Positions 46,075 to 56,378 are shown, counted from the first letter of the stretch. The stretch is 64,000 nucleotides of DNA from Yeosuana aromativorans (GCF_014646655.1 NZ_BMNR01000003.1:409049-473048); one strand, 5' to 3'. Translations and numbers: made by a program. Notes: a model not told the origin generated them from the sequence alone.

Positions 46075-47157
46075 TTATACTTTAATGAATAGCTTTCTTT
46101 TATAAAGGACATACCCGAGTAATAAGTAAAATAATACAACCGTTAGGGCATAAAGTAATGACGATAACTTATCACTCAAAAAATCATGAATATATAGGTT
46201 ATTATAAAGCCATCCGTGTATAGTTGTTTGTCCCACTTTAGTTAGATAAAAAATCTTGGTAATGAAACTGGACAAAAAATAGATAGTGATGGCATTCATA
46301 CCCACATATTTAAAAATAGATCCAAACTGTAATTTCATTACGTCTGTTAAATAGTAAATAACTGATAGTATCAAGGTTGCCCAACCACTTGTCGCCAATA
46401 CAAAACTACTGCTCCATAATGCTTTATTAATTGGAAACCATATACTAAACATGTAACCAGACAATAAGAGCAGAAACGCCACAATAATTAAAAATTTTAC
46501 ATCTCTAAGGGTATCTAACAAATTACCCATAAGAATTCCAATGATGCAAGTGGCCACAGCAGGTAATGAACTTAACAGACCTTCAGGGTCATAATCAGCT
46601 TTCCACATGTGCTTTCCTAATAGGTTAGAATCTACGTACATGGCCCAATTGTTGCTTGCTCTATCAAAGGTTGGCAAAGTGCCATCAGGCAAAGGTATAT
46701 ACCCTAGAAATATCCAATAGCCAATTAAAATCACACATGCAATAGCCAATAAACCTTTCCAGTTACAATTAAGATATAGAATAGCAGAAAAAAGGAAAAC
46801 AATTCCAATACGCTGTAAAACGCCCAAAAAACGCAATGTTTCAAAATCTTTTAAAAAAGGGGGATATGGTAAAAACAACCCTAAAAACAGGCCTAAACCA
46901 ATGAGCTTCAAACTCCTAATAATAATTTTTTTATAGATGGATATTGTATTGGGTTTCTGCTTGTAAGCAAAGTGAATTGATATCCCAACTATGAATAAAA
47001 AAAATGGAAAGATTAAATCTGTTGGGGTCAATCCATGCCATTCGGCATGAAGTAAAGGAGCATAAACATGCCCCCAGGTTCCTGGTGTATTCACCAATAT
47101 CATAGCCGCAATAGTGAAACCGCGTAAAATATCAACTGATTCTATTCTGTTTTTCAT
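46075..47157 (-). CDS. NagX-like membrane acyltransferase (DUF5009/HGSNAT-type)
   Basis: Multi-pass inner-membrane protein of 360 aa with about ten hydrophobic segments; the ATG at 47155-47157 is chosen over an upstream TTG. The N-terminal signature RIESVDILRGFTIAAMILVN and LTPTDLIFPFFLFIVGISIH matches the heparan-alpha-glucosaminide N-acetyltransferase/DUF5009 group found in N-acetylglucosamine utilisation clusters and named NagX there. It starts 16 bp after the MFS permease gene and is the last gene of the PUL. Predicted to act on amino sugars at the inner membrane; direct biochemical function is uncertain. Confidence 0.82.
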   Translation of the reverse strand: MKNRIESVDILRGFTIAAMILVNTPGTWGHVYAPLLHAEWHGLTPTDLIFPFFLFIVGISIHFAYKQKPNTISIYKKIIIRSLKLIGLGLFLGLFLPYPPFLKDFETLRFLGVLQRIGIVFLFSAILYLNCNWKGLLAIACVILIGYWIFLGYIPLPDGTLPTFDRASNNWAMYVDSNLLGKHMWKADYDPEGLLSSLPAVATCIIGILMGNLLDTLRDVKFLIIVAFLLLLSGYMFSIWFPINKALWSSSFVLATSGWATLILSVIYYLTDVMKLQFGSIFKYVGMNAITIYFLSSFITKIFYLTKVGQTTIHGWLYNNLYIHDFLSDKLSSLLYALTVVLFYLLLGYVLYKRKLFIKV

Positions 47158-47173
47158 GACAAACAATTATAAG

Positions 47174-48502
47174 TTATTTGTTTTTTAAGCCTAATTTATG
47201 TCCCGCTATGGCATAATATAAAATGATGATATAACAGGGCAATAAAATCCAATATCCTTTGGTTGAAGCATGTGCCGAAGCCATTGCGTCACTCATTCCT
47301 TGAGCCATAAACTCAACCTTATTATAATCAACCAACCTACCATATAATGGTGGTATTATTGCTCCTCCAGAAATGGCCATAATTAACAATGCAGAGGCTG
47401 TCTTGGTAAATTTGCCAAGTCCTTTTAACGTTAGTGGCCATACTGCCGGCCAAACCAGTGCGTTTGCAATACCTAGTGAAGCCACAAATAAAATGGATGT
47501 AAGCCCAGAAGAAAAAACAATGCAAAAAGTAAACAGTATCCCTAGGGCTGCACTAATTCGCAACGCCAAAGACTGACTAATATATTTTGGAATCAAAAAG
47601 ATTCCTAAACCATAAGTGGCAACCATAGCCAGCAAGGTAAAGGTTGTAAAAAACTTAGCGGACGTTGCTGGAAATCCTAAGGAAATTCCATAGGCAATAA
47701 TGGTGTCACCCGCTACAACTTCAACACCTACATACATAAAAAGGGTTAACACACCTAGCCATAAGTGTGGAAACTGAAAGATACTGGTCTTTGTTGTCTC
47801 ACCATCCTTTGGTTCTTCAATAGGTTCTGCCTCAACATGTGGCAATGGAGCCTTTCTTATCAATAACCCTAGCACAAATAAAACAATGGCCATAACCACA
47901 TAAGGAACCACAACGCTATCAGCCATAACGTCCAATAATTGTGTTTTTTCTGAAGCTGAAACAGTACTTAGCTTTTCTTTTATTTCATCTATACCAGATA
48001 ATAAAAGCGCTCCAAAAATAAGCGACCCCAAAGCACCTGCTACCTTATTAGCAATCCCCATGATAGCAATTCGTTTAGCGGCACTATCAATAGGCCCTAA
48101 GATTGTTATATACGGATTTGATGCCGTTTGCAACAAAGTCATTCCAGCTCCCTGAATAAAAATACCCGATAAGAACATCCAATAGGTTCTTGCCTCAGCG
48201 GCTGGTATAAAAACCAAAGCTCCTATTCCCATAACAAAAAGCCCTAAGGACATCCCTTTTCTATAACCCGTTTTTGTTAGTACATACGATGCTGGTAAAG
48301 CCATGACTACAAAAGAGATATAGGATGCTGATGCCACTAAAAATGATTGGGCTGAAGTTAATTCGCTAATGGTTTTCATAAAAGGGATTAAAGCTCCATT
48401 GATCCATGTGACAAAACCAAAAATGAAAAATAAACCAGCTATGATTATTATAGGAACTAAGGTGTTGCTTTTTGATGAAGACAGTGCTTTTTGATTAGAC
48501 AT
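47174..48502 (-). CDS. MFS sugar permease (FucP/NagP-like)
   Basis: Inner-membrane proton-coupled sugar importer of 442 aa with twelve predicted helices. It begins MSNQKALSSSKSNTLVPIII, and the first helix region IFGFVTWINGALIPFMK is the hallmark of the FucP/GlcNAc-permease group. A central hydrophilic loop (about 215-240) separates the two six-helix halves. It lies downstream of SusCD across a terminator and just before the NagX-like gene. In this context GlcNAc, fucose or mannose are likely cargo; the NagX-like partner favours GlcNAc. Confidence 0.88.
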   Translation of the reverse strand: MSNQKALSSSKSNTLVPIIIIAGLFFIFGFVTWINGALIPFMKTISELTSAQSFLVASASYISFVVMALPASYVLTKTGYRKGMSLGLFVMGIGALVFIPAAEARTYWMFLSGIFIQGAGMTLLQTASNPYITILGPIDSAAKRIAIMGIANKVAGALGSLIFGALLLSGIDEIKEKLSTVSASEKTQLLDVMADSVVVPYVVMAIVLFVLGLLIRKAPLPHVEAEPIEEPKDGETTKTSIFQFPHLWLGVLTLFMYVGVEVVAGDTIIAYGISLGFPATSAKFFTTFTLLAMVATYGLGIFLIPKYISQSLALRISAALGILFTFCIVFSSGLTSILFVASLGIANALVWPAVWPLTLKGLGKFTKTASALLIMAISGGAIIPPLYGRLVDYNKVEFMAQGMSDAMASAHASTKGYWILLPCYIIILYYAIAGHKLGLKNK

Positions 48503-48654
48503 GTTTACTGTTTCGTTTAATGATTAATGATTTTCAGATTTTTGCTTAACAAGATGAAATATTCACCACCTATAACTATACTTTAAGATTCTGTCCCTTA
48601 AATATTGTATAAGACTATATTCAATAGTAAAATTATGAAGTGTGTTACTATAGG

Positions 48655-48691
48655 TTGAAAAAAAAGAGGCTGAATGTATCAACCTCTTTTT
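48655..48691 (-). terminator. Rho-independent terminator after susD
   Basis: On the minus strand AAAAGAGGTTGATAC and its partner CAGCCTCTTTT form a hairpin with one mismatch, followed by eight U. It lies 20 bp after the SusD stop and separates SusCD from the permease gene. Confidence 0.8.
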
Positions 48692-48710
48692 AAAACTTTA
48701 TCAATTCTTA

Positions 48711-50390
48711 TTATTTAGCAAACCATAATTTTGTTGCCTGAACATCTGGTCCTTGAGTAGACACTGCAGTAGAATAATTAGGGTTGGCTTGAGCTCCACT
48801 ACCATATCGTAATCTTTGTGGATAAGCTCCGTTTAAATTTCCTAACGCAAAAATAGTAGCATTGGAAACACCAGCATATAATTCTGAAGGATATCCTGTA
48901 TCTCTAACTACAGCCCAAGCTTCAAAACCATCGGTGTAATCAGCCAACCATCTTTGTAATGCTATTTTTTCTAATTTTTCATCCATAGTACCACTTGAAA
49001 TATCTGCAATAGGTGCATTAGCAATATAGGTATCTGCATCACCAGTTGAAATGTTCCATAATTTCATAGCCTCTTTTATACCTGAGGCCAATAAAGCCTG
49101 TGCATCACCAGATTCGATACCTCTTACCACTGCTTCAGCTTGTAAAAAATAAGACTCTGCACTAGAAAGAACAATTTCTGGATAGGCCGTGTCAACCTGT
49201 GTGCCTCTCTTATGGGTTACGGCTTCACTTGGAACACTGAACATATCATAACGCATGAAATCATAAGAATCACCATTTACACGGCTTGGCTGCCCAATAT
49301 ATTGGCCAGAAGGAACATCAATAGTTGTATCTGCTCCAGATGTGGTAACCGTGTATGTTGCGTTAGCATCATCTAAGGTGGCTATCACAAAGTTTAAGCG
49401 TTCTTGGAAATTTGCATCACCATCATCAGTGAAAATAAATGATCCTCCAGGTGCTGGTAATGCATACGCTGATAATCTTGGATCATTGTTGTCCCTTAGC
49501 AAGTTTATAAGTGTAGCTCCCATAGTCCATGATGCACCACCGCCAACACCAAAGTCGTGCCAGATGTCACCATATGAAGCAGAGGCCCACTCACTAATAA
49601 CGAAGTCCTTCTTCATTACAACACTACCTGATGTTTCATCAAGAAGTGGTGCTGCTAAAGCTGACGTAATTGCATTGCTTGCAAAATCATCTCCTGAAGC
49701 TCCTAACGCACGCATTCCTATTCTTAATTTTAAAGTGTTCGCCAATTTTTTCCATTTTTGCAAATCACCACCACAGTAAACATCATTATCTCCAGCATCC
49801 TCAACCCCAATTCCAGTTTTTTCGGCAGAGCCAATAATTGACATGGCGTTATCCAAATCTGCTATAATACCCTTGTAAATATCTTTTTGGGCATCATATT
49901 TTGGTGTTAAAATTCCATCTACACCAGCTTCGCTAAAAGGTACCATCCCAAAAGTCTCTGTATATACTTGATAATAAAGTCCTTTAATTATCAATGATAT
50001 GGCGTAATAATACTGGTTTTCAAACTCGCCTCCTTCTTTAGTTAAATCTGCAAAACCTTTAACCCTTCCAAAATAACCAGCTAACCAATCATAAGACGCA
50101 TCTGTATATCCAGCACTGTAATCATACCCCAAACCATCACTCCACCAAGAGTGGTTATGGCCAAAACAGAAATGTCCTGCATATCGGTCTGAATGTATCA
50201 AATGGGCTCTCCAATACTCATAACGACTAGGCGCATAGAGTCCAACTTGCGTGCTCGTTAAAAAGTATTTTGCACTTACTTCGGATGCCGTAAACCCACT
50301 ATTATTTGTGTTTATTGCATCGAAATCTTTTGTACATGATATAGTCATTAATAGTAATAATGTATATATCGAAAATTTAAAATATTTCAT
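48711..50390 (-). CDS. susD-like: SusD/RagB-family glycan-binding lipoprotein
   Basis: A 559-aa surface lipoprotein that caps the SusC barrel and binds glycan. Lipobox: LMTISC (Cys19) before TKDFDAINTN. It matches the SusD-like_2 branch with TPR-type helical scaffold, including YYYAISLIIKGLYYQVYTET and DLQKWKKLANTLKLRIGMRA, and near the C-terminus IALQRWLADYTDGFEAWAVV and YPQRLRYGSGAQANPNY. It is 12 bp downstream of susC. Ligand is inferred from the neighbouring N-glycan enzymes, not read from the protein itself. Confidence 0.93.
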   Translation of the reverse strand: MKYFKFSIYTLLLLMTISCTKDFDAINTNNSGFTASEVSAKYFLTSTQVGLYAPSRYEYWRAHLIHSDRYAGHFCFGHNHSWWSDGLGYDYSAGYTDASYDWLAGYFGRVKGFADLTKEGGEFENQYYYAISLIIKGLYYQVYTETFGMVPFSEAGVDGILTPKYDAQKDIYKGIIADLDNAMSIIGSAEKTGIGVEDAGDNDVYCGGDLQKWKKLANTLKLRIGMRALGASGDDFASNAITSALAAPLLDETSGSVVMKKDFVISEWASASYGDIWHDFGVGGGASWTMGATLINLLRDNNDPRLSAYALPAPGGSFIFTDDGDANFQERLNFVIATLDDANATYTVTTSGADTTIDVPSGQYIGQPSRVNGDSYDFMRYDMFSVPSEAVTHKRGTQVDTAYPEIVLSSAESYFLQAEAVVRGIESGDAQALLASGIKEAMKLWNISTGDADTYIANAPIADISSGTMDEKLEKIALQRWLADYTDGFEAWAVVRDTGYPSELYAGVSNATIFALGNLNGAYPQRLRYGSGAQANPNYSTAVSTQGPDVQATKLWFAK

Positions 50391-50402
50391 AGTTACAATT
50401 TT

Positions 50403-53400
50403 TTAAAATTTAACATTTAAACTAAGTCCAACGCTCTTTGTTGTAGGCAAAGCATAAAACAATACTCCTTGACTAAAGTTGTTTGTTGAGTAAGATGACT
50501 CTGGATCAAAGTTATCGGTCTTTTTCCATAAGAAAAATAAATTTCTTCCTGTTAAGCTAACAGAGGCATTTTGCACAAATGTTTTCTCTAATAGTTTTTT
50601 AGCAAAACGATATGTCAAACTCAATTCTCTTAATCTTGCGTTTGATTGGTCATATACATATTCTGAACCTATTCCACTAACAGCTCCCCAGTAATCTTGG
50701 GCACTAATGCTTGTGGTATTAGGAGTTCCATCTGAATGCACGCCTTGAACAACAACGCCTCCTTCTCTGTACTGTAAAGAGCGTTTAGAAACACCTGAAG
50801 CGTCTAGAGCAGCATCGGTTCCTGAATACACATCTCCACCAATTCTAAAATCAATTAAAAAGTTTAAGGTGAAATTTTTGTAATTAAATGTATTTGTAAT
50901 ACCGCCTGTGTAATCTGGCTGATAATTTCCAAATTTTTGACGTTCTGAAGTGGCTTGAGGCCTTCCTTCATCAGTCACAATTAATTGACCTTGATCATTA
51001 CGCAACCAAGTTGTGGTATAGATATCACCATATCCGCCACCAACTTGAGCTCTAACATCAACGATACCACCATTAGTTGTACTAAACGTAAAATTATCCT
51101 GCCCTGCAATCAAGCTTTCTAACTTATTGTCATTTTTAGATATATTGGCAGACACATCCCACGAGAAATTTTCATTTTGAATTGGTTTACCACCAATCAT
51201 CAATTCAAATCCTTTATTGGTCAATTTTCCAATATTTTCTCTAAAATAGCTATAACCTGTTCCTGGATCTACAGGAACATCAAATATTAAGTCTTTTGTT
51301 GTAATTGAATAATAAGAAAAGTCTGCATACAACCTGTTTTTAAAAGCTCTGGCTTCCAATCCAACTTCTGTAGATCTGATGTCCTCTGGTTTTAAACTTT
51401 CACTAAACTTAATGGTTGGTCTATTTACTTGCGTAACACCAAGATAACCATCAGCAGCTACAGTAAATAAATTTACAATTTGTTGTGGCTCTGTATCATT
51501 ACCCACATTTGCTGTACTTGCTCTTAATTTAAGGAAATCAATTTTGGTCCCTTGTAAATTAAACAATTTATGCAACAAGAAACTTAAACTTGCTGAACTA
51601 TAGAAGTATGATCTGTTTTCTGCCGCCAAAGCTGAAGACCAGTCATTTCTTGCAGTTAGGTCTAAATAAACCATATCCATATATGATAATGACCCTTGAC
51701 CGTATACTGAATTAACTTTCTTTTCAATTAAATCAGACTGCGTTGCAACAATGGTGTTTCCATCAGCATTATCCAAGAAATATTTACCAGGAATTTTAAA
51801 GTCTTTTCCAAACGATCCTGAGCTAATTCTTGTAGAATGCAACATGTTACCACCTGCATTTAAAGACAAATTAAATTTATCATTTAAATCTTTATTGAAC
51901 ATCAATAAGAAATCATAGTTGGTTTCTGTGATGTCATTTTGTCCAAAACGGATATCTCCACCAGGATAAAAATGATGTCCTATGGCATGGATTTGTTTGG
52001 TATCTTGACTAACCGCATCTCTACCTACTCGTATAAAAGCAGACAACCAATCTGTAAATTCATAGGTTGCTTTTGCAAATCCAGTTATTCTGGTTCTTTG
52101 ATCTTCATTGGAATCATTGTATAAAATCCAATACGGGTTTCCTGTTCCAGTTCTAGGTGAAATAACTTTATATGGGTTATTTGGGTCTATTGGGTTTTCT
52201 ATGTTTTGATACACTTTAAGATCGGACAAACTTACGTTTCTAGGAAGCCCCCAAAGGTATGCTGCCAAACCTTCTGTTCCTTGTTCTGGTCTGTTTTTAG
52301 CACTCTGTAAGAAATAGGTAACCTTGGCATCAAAAGACAATTTATCTGATAGCTTGGTAAATCCTCTTAAGTTAAAGTTGTTTCTTTTTAATCCAGAATT
52401 TGGCAAAATGGATTGTATATCAGAATTTGTATAAGAGAAAAACACAGACGATTTATCGGTGCTGTTACTTATTGAAATAGTGTTTACAAAACTAGCGCCT
52501 GTTTCAAAAAAATCCTTAACATTATTTGGTTGTGCTGAGTATGGTCTCATTTGTCCATTGAACTCTAAATGTGAAGACCCATCAAATTTTGGCCCCCAAG
52601 AAGCTGTATTGGTAACAGCTGTTACTTGTGTGCTCAATGGGTCCGATGGAACGATATTTGGAAAATCTCCATCTGTTCCACGTCCATACTGATTTTGGTA
52701 GTCTGGTAAAACCAAAGGTGAATCAAAAACGGCACTTGAGTTAATAGACACGCCCAAACCTTGATTTAATTTACCTTTTTTTGTAGTGATAAGAACCACA
52801 CCATTGGCCGCTCTGGAACCATATAATGCAGCAGCATTTGGCCCTTTTAAGATTGACATGGATTCAATATCATCTGAGTTGATATCAGAAACACCTGTAC
52901 CTAAATCTCTAACTGAATATTCTCCAGCTCCCGCATTAGATACGCCTGAGTTATCAATAGGAATACCATCAACAACATAAAGCGGTTGGTTGTTTCCAGT
53001 TAAAGATCCATTACCTCTAATTACAACACGGGTTCCACCACCAGCGCCAGAGGTAGATCTTGAAACCACAACCCCGGCTACTTTACCAGCCAAAGAGCTG
53101 ACCACGTTGGTTTCTTTAGCCAATGATACCGAAGAGCCCTCTATTGTGGATACGGCATATCCTAAAGATTTTTTTTCACGACTAATTCCCAAAGCTGTTA
53201 CTACAACTTCGTTTAATTGTTCAGCATCTTCTGATAACGAAATATTTAAAGGTGTTGTGCCGGTAAAAGCAACTTCCTTAGTTGCATACCCAACATAAGA
53301 AACCACAAATGTTGCTGTTGCTGTTGACACATCTATGCTGTAGTTTCCATCAAAATCTGAAGAAACTCCATTTGTTGTTCCTTTAACAACAATACTTGCC

Positions 53401-53522
53401 CCCGGTAACGGAATTCCGGTTGCAGCATCTGTGATTGTCCCTGTTACTGTCGTTTGCGCTTTGGCATTCTGAAATGCAAACAAACAAAACACAAACAGTA
53501 GTTTTAGTACTTTTTGAATCAT
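50403..53522 (-). CDS. susC-like: SusC/RagA-family TonB-linked outer-membrane transporter
   Basis: A 1039-aa barrel for import of oligosaccharides. Signal peptide MIQKVLKLLFVFCLFAFQNA; CarboxypepD-like domain (about 25-105, TGTITDAATGIPLPGASIVV); plug (about 110-245) with LNEVVVTALGISREKKSLGY, RGNGSLTGNNQPLYVVDGIP and SILKGPNAAALYGSRAANGV; the barrel follows and ends PTTKSVGLSLNVKF. It pairs with the SusD gene. A 243-bp gap separates it from the GH18 gene, with short direct repeats in the leader. Confidence 0.95.
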   Translation of the reverse strand: MIQKVLKLLFVFCLFAFQNAKAQTTVTGTITDAATGIPLPGASIVVKGTTNGVSSDFDGNYSIDVSTATATFVVSYVGYATKEVAFTGTTPLNISLSEDAEQLNEVVVTALGISREKKSLGYAVSTIEGSSVSLAKETNVVSSLAGKVAGVVVSRSTSGAGGGTRVVIRGNGSLTGNNQPLYVVDGIPIDNSGVSNAGAGEYSVRDLGTGVSDINSDDIESMSILKGPNAAALYGSRAANGVVLITTKKGKLNQGLGVSINSSAVFDSPLVLPDYQNQYGRGTDGDFPNIVPSDPLSTQVTAVTNTASWGPKFDGSSHLEFNGQMRPYSAQPNNVKDFFETGASFVNTISISNSTDKSSVFFSYTNSDIQSILPNSGLKRNNFNLRGFTKLSDKLSFDAKVTYFLQSAKNRPEQGTEGLAAYLWGLPRNVSLSDLKVYQNIENPIDPNNPYKVISPRTGTGNPYWILYNDSNEDQRTRITGFAKATYEFTDWLSAFIRVGRDAVSQDTKQIHAIGHHFYPGGDIRFGQNDITETNYDFLLMFNKDLNDKFNLSLNAGGNMLHSTRISSGSFGKDFKIPGKYFLDNADGNTIVATQSDLIEKKVNSVYGQGSLSYMDMVYLDLTARNDWSSALAAENRSYFYSSASLSFLLHKLFNLQGTKIDFLKLRASTANVGNDTEPQQIVNLFTVAADGYLGVTQVNRPTIKFSESLKPEDIRSTEVGLEARAFKNRLYADFSYYSITTKDLIFDVPVDPGTGYSYFRENIGKLTNKGFELMIGGKPIQNENFSWDVSANISKNDNKLESLIAGQDNFTFSTTNGGIVDVRAQVGGGYGDIYTTTWLRNDQGQLIVTDEGRPQATSERQKFGNYQPDYTGGITNTFNYKNFTLNFLIDFRIGGDVYSGTDAALDASGVSKRSLQYREGGVVVQGVHSDGTPNTTSISAQDYWGAVSGIGSEYVYDQSNARLRELSLTYRFAKKLLEKTFVQNASVSLTGRNLFFLWKKTDNFDPESSYSTNNFSQGVLFYALPTTKSVGLSLNVKF

Positions 53523-53534
53523 AAATTTAGTTAT

Positions 53535-53564
53535 TTGAGTTAATAATTTGGTTTATTGAGTTAA
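53535..53564 (-). repeat. Two TTGAGTTAA direct repeats, 21 bp apart, in the susC leader
   Basis: TTGAGTTAA occurs at 53535-53543 and 53556-53564 (plus strand), with further GTTAA elements to about 53585. The period of 21 bp equals two helical turns. It lies directly upstream of the susC start codon; it could be a binding site or a 5' UTR feature. No TAnnTTTG box is evident near it. Confidence 0.3.
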
Positions 53565-53765
53565 CCTTAAGTTAATAGTATGTTAAATCTAAAAATCTAA
53601 AACGTTATAGTTTACATTATTTCGACCAATAACATTTCTGAATCGCTATAGGAGAAATTCCAACAAATAGGAATCGTAATTAAAAAGAGGTTAAATGTTG
53701 AATAATTTGAGCCTTCTTAAATTCCAAAAAAATTGGTTGCTTTCTGTTTATTGAAACCATAGACA

Positions 53766-54905
53766 TCAATTATCATTTTTTAAATGATCAGCCAATGTTT
53801 TCAATAGATCGCCATTGTCACCACTGAACTGCCAAAACATGACTCCTCCCAATTTTTCATTTTTTATAAAATCAACTTTGTATTGTATTGACTTAATATT
53901 TCCATAAGTAATAAACAACGAATCTTTATCTCGCCATACATAAGGTGCTTTAGCACTATCGTCCCAATAAGAAGTAAATACCTTACTATTTATGCTGTCT
54001 GCAATAGCTTTATACCCATAACTTCCCGTTTGACCATTTGCTAATTGATATAAACCTTGATTTTTTGGGTTTACACCTTTCCAATACCTTCCATAAAACG
54101 GAACACCCAATACAATTTTATGAGAAGGGATTCCGGCTAGTATATGCTCTTGTACAGAATTTCGACTGCTCTTTTTGGGTGTTTCTAAATCAAACTTTGA
54201 TTCTTCAAGATTGGAATGATGCCCTGTCCTGTTAGAACTTCCAGTCACAAAATCATAGGTCATTATATTGATATAATCAAGATATTGTTGTGCTTGTCTC
54301 ATATCGGTATGATCTAAATAATTTTGATTGGCACCGGTTGCAACAGTCAACAAGTAGGTTTTCTTTCCGTTTACCAATGAATCCAGTTTTTTTCTTAGTA
54401 GCTTTAAAATTGCCGTGAAATTTTCTTTGTCCTCTGCTCTAAACCGGTTGTTGTCTCCTATTTGCCCTGGATATTCCCAATCTAAATCCACACCATCTAT
54501 GTTGTGTTTAATCACAAAATCTATAGCACTATTTGCAAACTTTTGCCTAGAACTTTCGGTTAAAACAGCATCTGAAAAATTTTTGGACCAACTCCAGCCT
54601 CCAACAGAAATTAAAATTTTTAAATCTTTGTTAGTAAGCTTTAATTGGTTTAATTTTTTTAGTGCTTCTGTATCGTTCTCATTACCTTCAACAACTTTTC
54701 CTTCTTTGATATTGGCAAAAGCATAATTGATATGGGTTACTTGGTTTGCTTTTTCATTGTTTTCACCCCAACTGTCCTGCCATCCATGAACATAAGCAAC
54801 TATTTTATAGTTATCCGCCTTTACTATGACTCGAGTTTCTTTATTAACACAAGCAGTTAAAAACATTGCTGAAAAGAATACTGAAAATAAATATTTATCA
54901 ATCAT
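53766..54905 (-). CDS. GH18 chitinase/endo-beta-N-acetylglucosaminidase lipoprotein
   Basis: A 379-aa outer-membrane lipoprotein (lipobox FLTAC, Cys19) with a GH18 TIM barrel. The catalytic motif DGVDLDWE spans 137-144 with acid/base E144; KILISVGGWSWSKNF precedes it and INIMTYDF follows. A C-terminal GGVMFWQFSGDNGDLL matches the last barrel strands. It is 42 bp downstream of GH125. In an N-glycan locus a GH18 would most likely cut the chitobiose core as an ENGase, but the sequence alone also fits a chitinase. There is a roughly 240-bp gap to susC. Confidence 0.87.
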   Translation of the reverse strand: MIDKYLFSVFFSAMFLTACVNKETRVIVKADNYKIVAYVHGWQDSWGENNEKANQVTHINYAFANIKEGKVVEGNENDTEALKKLNQLKLTNKDLKILISVGGWSWSKNFSDAVLTESSRQKFANSAIDFVIKHNIDGVDLDWEYPGQIGDNNRFRAEDKENFTAILKLLRKKLDSLVNGKKTYLLTVATGANQNYLDHTDMRQAQQYLDYINIMTYDFVTGSSNRTGHHSNLEESKFDLETPKKSSRNSVQEHILAGIPSHKIVLGVPFYGRYWKGVNPKNQGLYQLANGQTGSYGYKAIADSINSKVFTSYWDDSAKAPYVWRDKDSLFITYGNIKSIQYKVDFIKNEKLGGVMFWQFSGDNGDLLKTLADHLKNDN

Positions 54906-54947
54906 ACTAATTAGGATAATTATTAATGCATCTATTATTGTTATTTC

Positions 54948-56378
54948 TTAATATGTTAAGGACAATAGTTCTTTGTTTTCCTTGAACAATTTTATGATTA
55001 ATTCGCCAAATAATGTGTTAGCCCAAGCAAACCAATCCCTGGAATAATCATTCGGATTGTCCTTATCAAATCCCTCGTGCATAAAGCCTGTTCCTGCATG
55101 GGTAGCTTTTAACATTTTTAGGCATTTTATGATCTCATCGGTATCTGTACTGGTCATGGCCCTTAAAATGATACCCATAGGCCAAATTTTATTTTTTCCG
55201 GTATGTGGACTTCCTTGTCCTTCGGCATACTTCCCTTTTAAAAAATAGGGATTGTTGTCACTCAATAAAAATCGACGGGTGTTTTTATAAAGTTCATCTG
55301 TCGGCTTATGTGCTCCTAAATACGCCAATGACATTAACGATGGCACATTGGCATCATCCATAAAGAGTTTATTTCCATAACCATCTATCTCGTAAGCATA
55401 CATTTTACCAAAGTTTAAATGTTCTGTTACAGCAAATTCCTTGATAGCAGTAGCAATTTCATCAGCCAATTGTTTACACATATTTGCAAACTCATTGTCT
55501 TTATATGCCTCTTTATAGATAGTTTCCAATTGGCGTAAAGACAATACCGCAAAAATGTTTGAAGGTATTAAATAGGGAAATAATGTTGAATCGTCCGACG
55601 GGCGAAACATTGAACAAATAAGCCCGTTTGGTTTAACGGGTCTTCCGGTTCCACCAAATGGTGGCGAATCTATTACTGAAGTGGTTAATCTACTAAACAC
55701 ATATTCAGATTCATGATGTTTGCGTTGCTCTGTTTTAAATGTTTTTACAATGAGCTGCATGGCCTTATTAAAATCATCATCAAAAATGGAAGTGTCCTTC
55801 GTAATTTGATAATATTCGTTAGCCAAACGAACAACATAGCATAAGGAATCAATTTCCCATTTGCGTTCGTGAACTCCAGGAAGCATTAATTTTTGATCAC
55901 TTTTCCACTCCGATATTTTAGTTGTGTCTTTATAAAAGGCATTGGCATACGGATCTAACAATACACATTTTACCTGTCTGTTAATTAATCCTTGAACAAG
56001 TTTTTTAAGTTTTTCGTCTTCATTAATTAAAGGTAAATATGGCCAAACCTGTGCAGTGGAATCTCGCAGCCACATGGCATCTATATCTCCTGTAATCACA
56101 AAGGTGTCAGGTTTTCTATCAATCATCTCAAAATCAATGGTGGTATCCAACGTATTTGGATAACAATTTTCAAAAAGCCAAGACATTTCTTCGTCTTTAA
56201 TAACAGCCTTTACCTCTTTAATCAGTTGTTCTACGGCTTTACTTACAAAGTTTCTATCTGCTAACTTTGGTCTCTTACTCACAAATTTGTTTTGTGAAAC
56301 CAGTACCATATTTTTGGGCATTACCAAGGCTCCTGCTGTAAACAATGAACTTTGAACAATAAAATTTCGTCGTTTCAT
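54948..56378 (-). CDS. GH125 exo-alpha-1,6-mannosidase
   Basis: Metal-independent inverting mannosidase of 476 aa in the (alpha/alpha)6 fold. Conserved segments: WLFENCYPNTLDTTI, DIDAMWLRDSTAQVWPYL, SLCYVVRLANEYYQIT, FGGTGRPVKPNGLICSMFRP and ENYSRDWFAWANTLFGELI-like C-terminus (here NDYSRDWFAWANTLFGELII). The N-terminus KRRNFIVQSSLFTAGALVMP resembles a twin-arginine signal. It follows the PNGase F gene after a 154-bp gap and precedes GH18. GH125 enzymes remove alpha-1,6-mannose from N-glycans, fitting the locus. Confidence 0.92.
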   Translation of the reverse strand: MKRRNFIVQSSLFTAGALVMPKNMVLVSQNKFVSKRPKLADRNFVSKAVEQLIKEVKAVIKDEEMSWLFENCYPNTLDTTIDFEMIDRKPDTFVITGDIDAMWLRDSTAQVWPYLPLINEDEKLKKLVQGLINRQVKCVLLDPYANAFYKDTTKISEWKSDQKLMLPGVHERKWEIDSLCYVVRLANEYYQITKDTSIFDDDFNKAMQLIVKTFKTEQRKHHESEYVFSRLTTSVIDSPPFGGTGRPVKPNGLICSMFRPSDDSTLFPYLIPSNIFAVLSLRQLETIYKEAYKDNEFANMCKQLADEIATAIKEFAVTEHLNFGKMYAYEIDGYGNKLFMDDANVPSLMSLAYLGAHKPTDELYKNTRRFLLSDNNPYFLKGKYAEGQGSPHTGKNKIWPMGIILRAMTSTDTDEIIKCLKMLKATHAGTGFMHEGFDKDNPNDYSRDWFAWANTLFGELIIKLFKENKELLSLTY

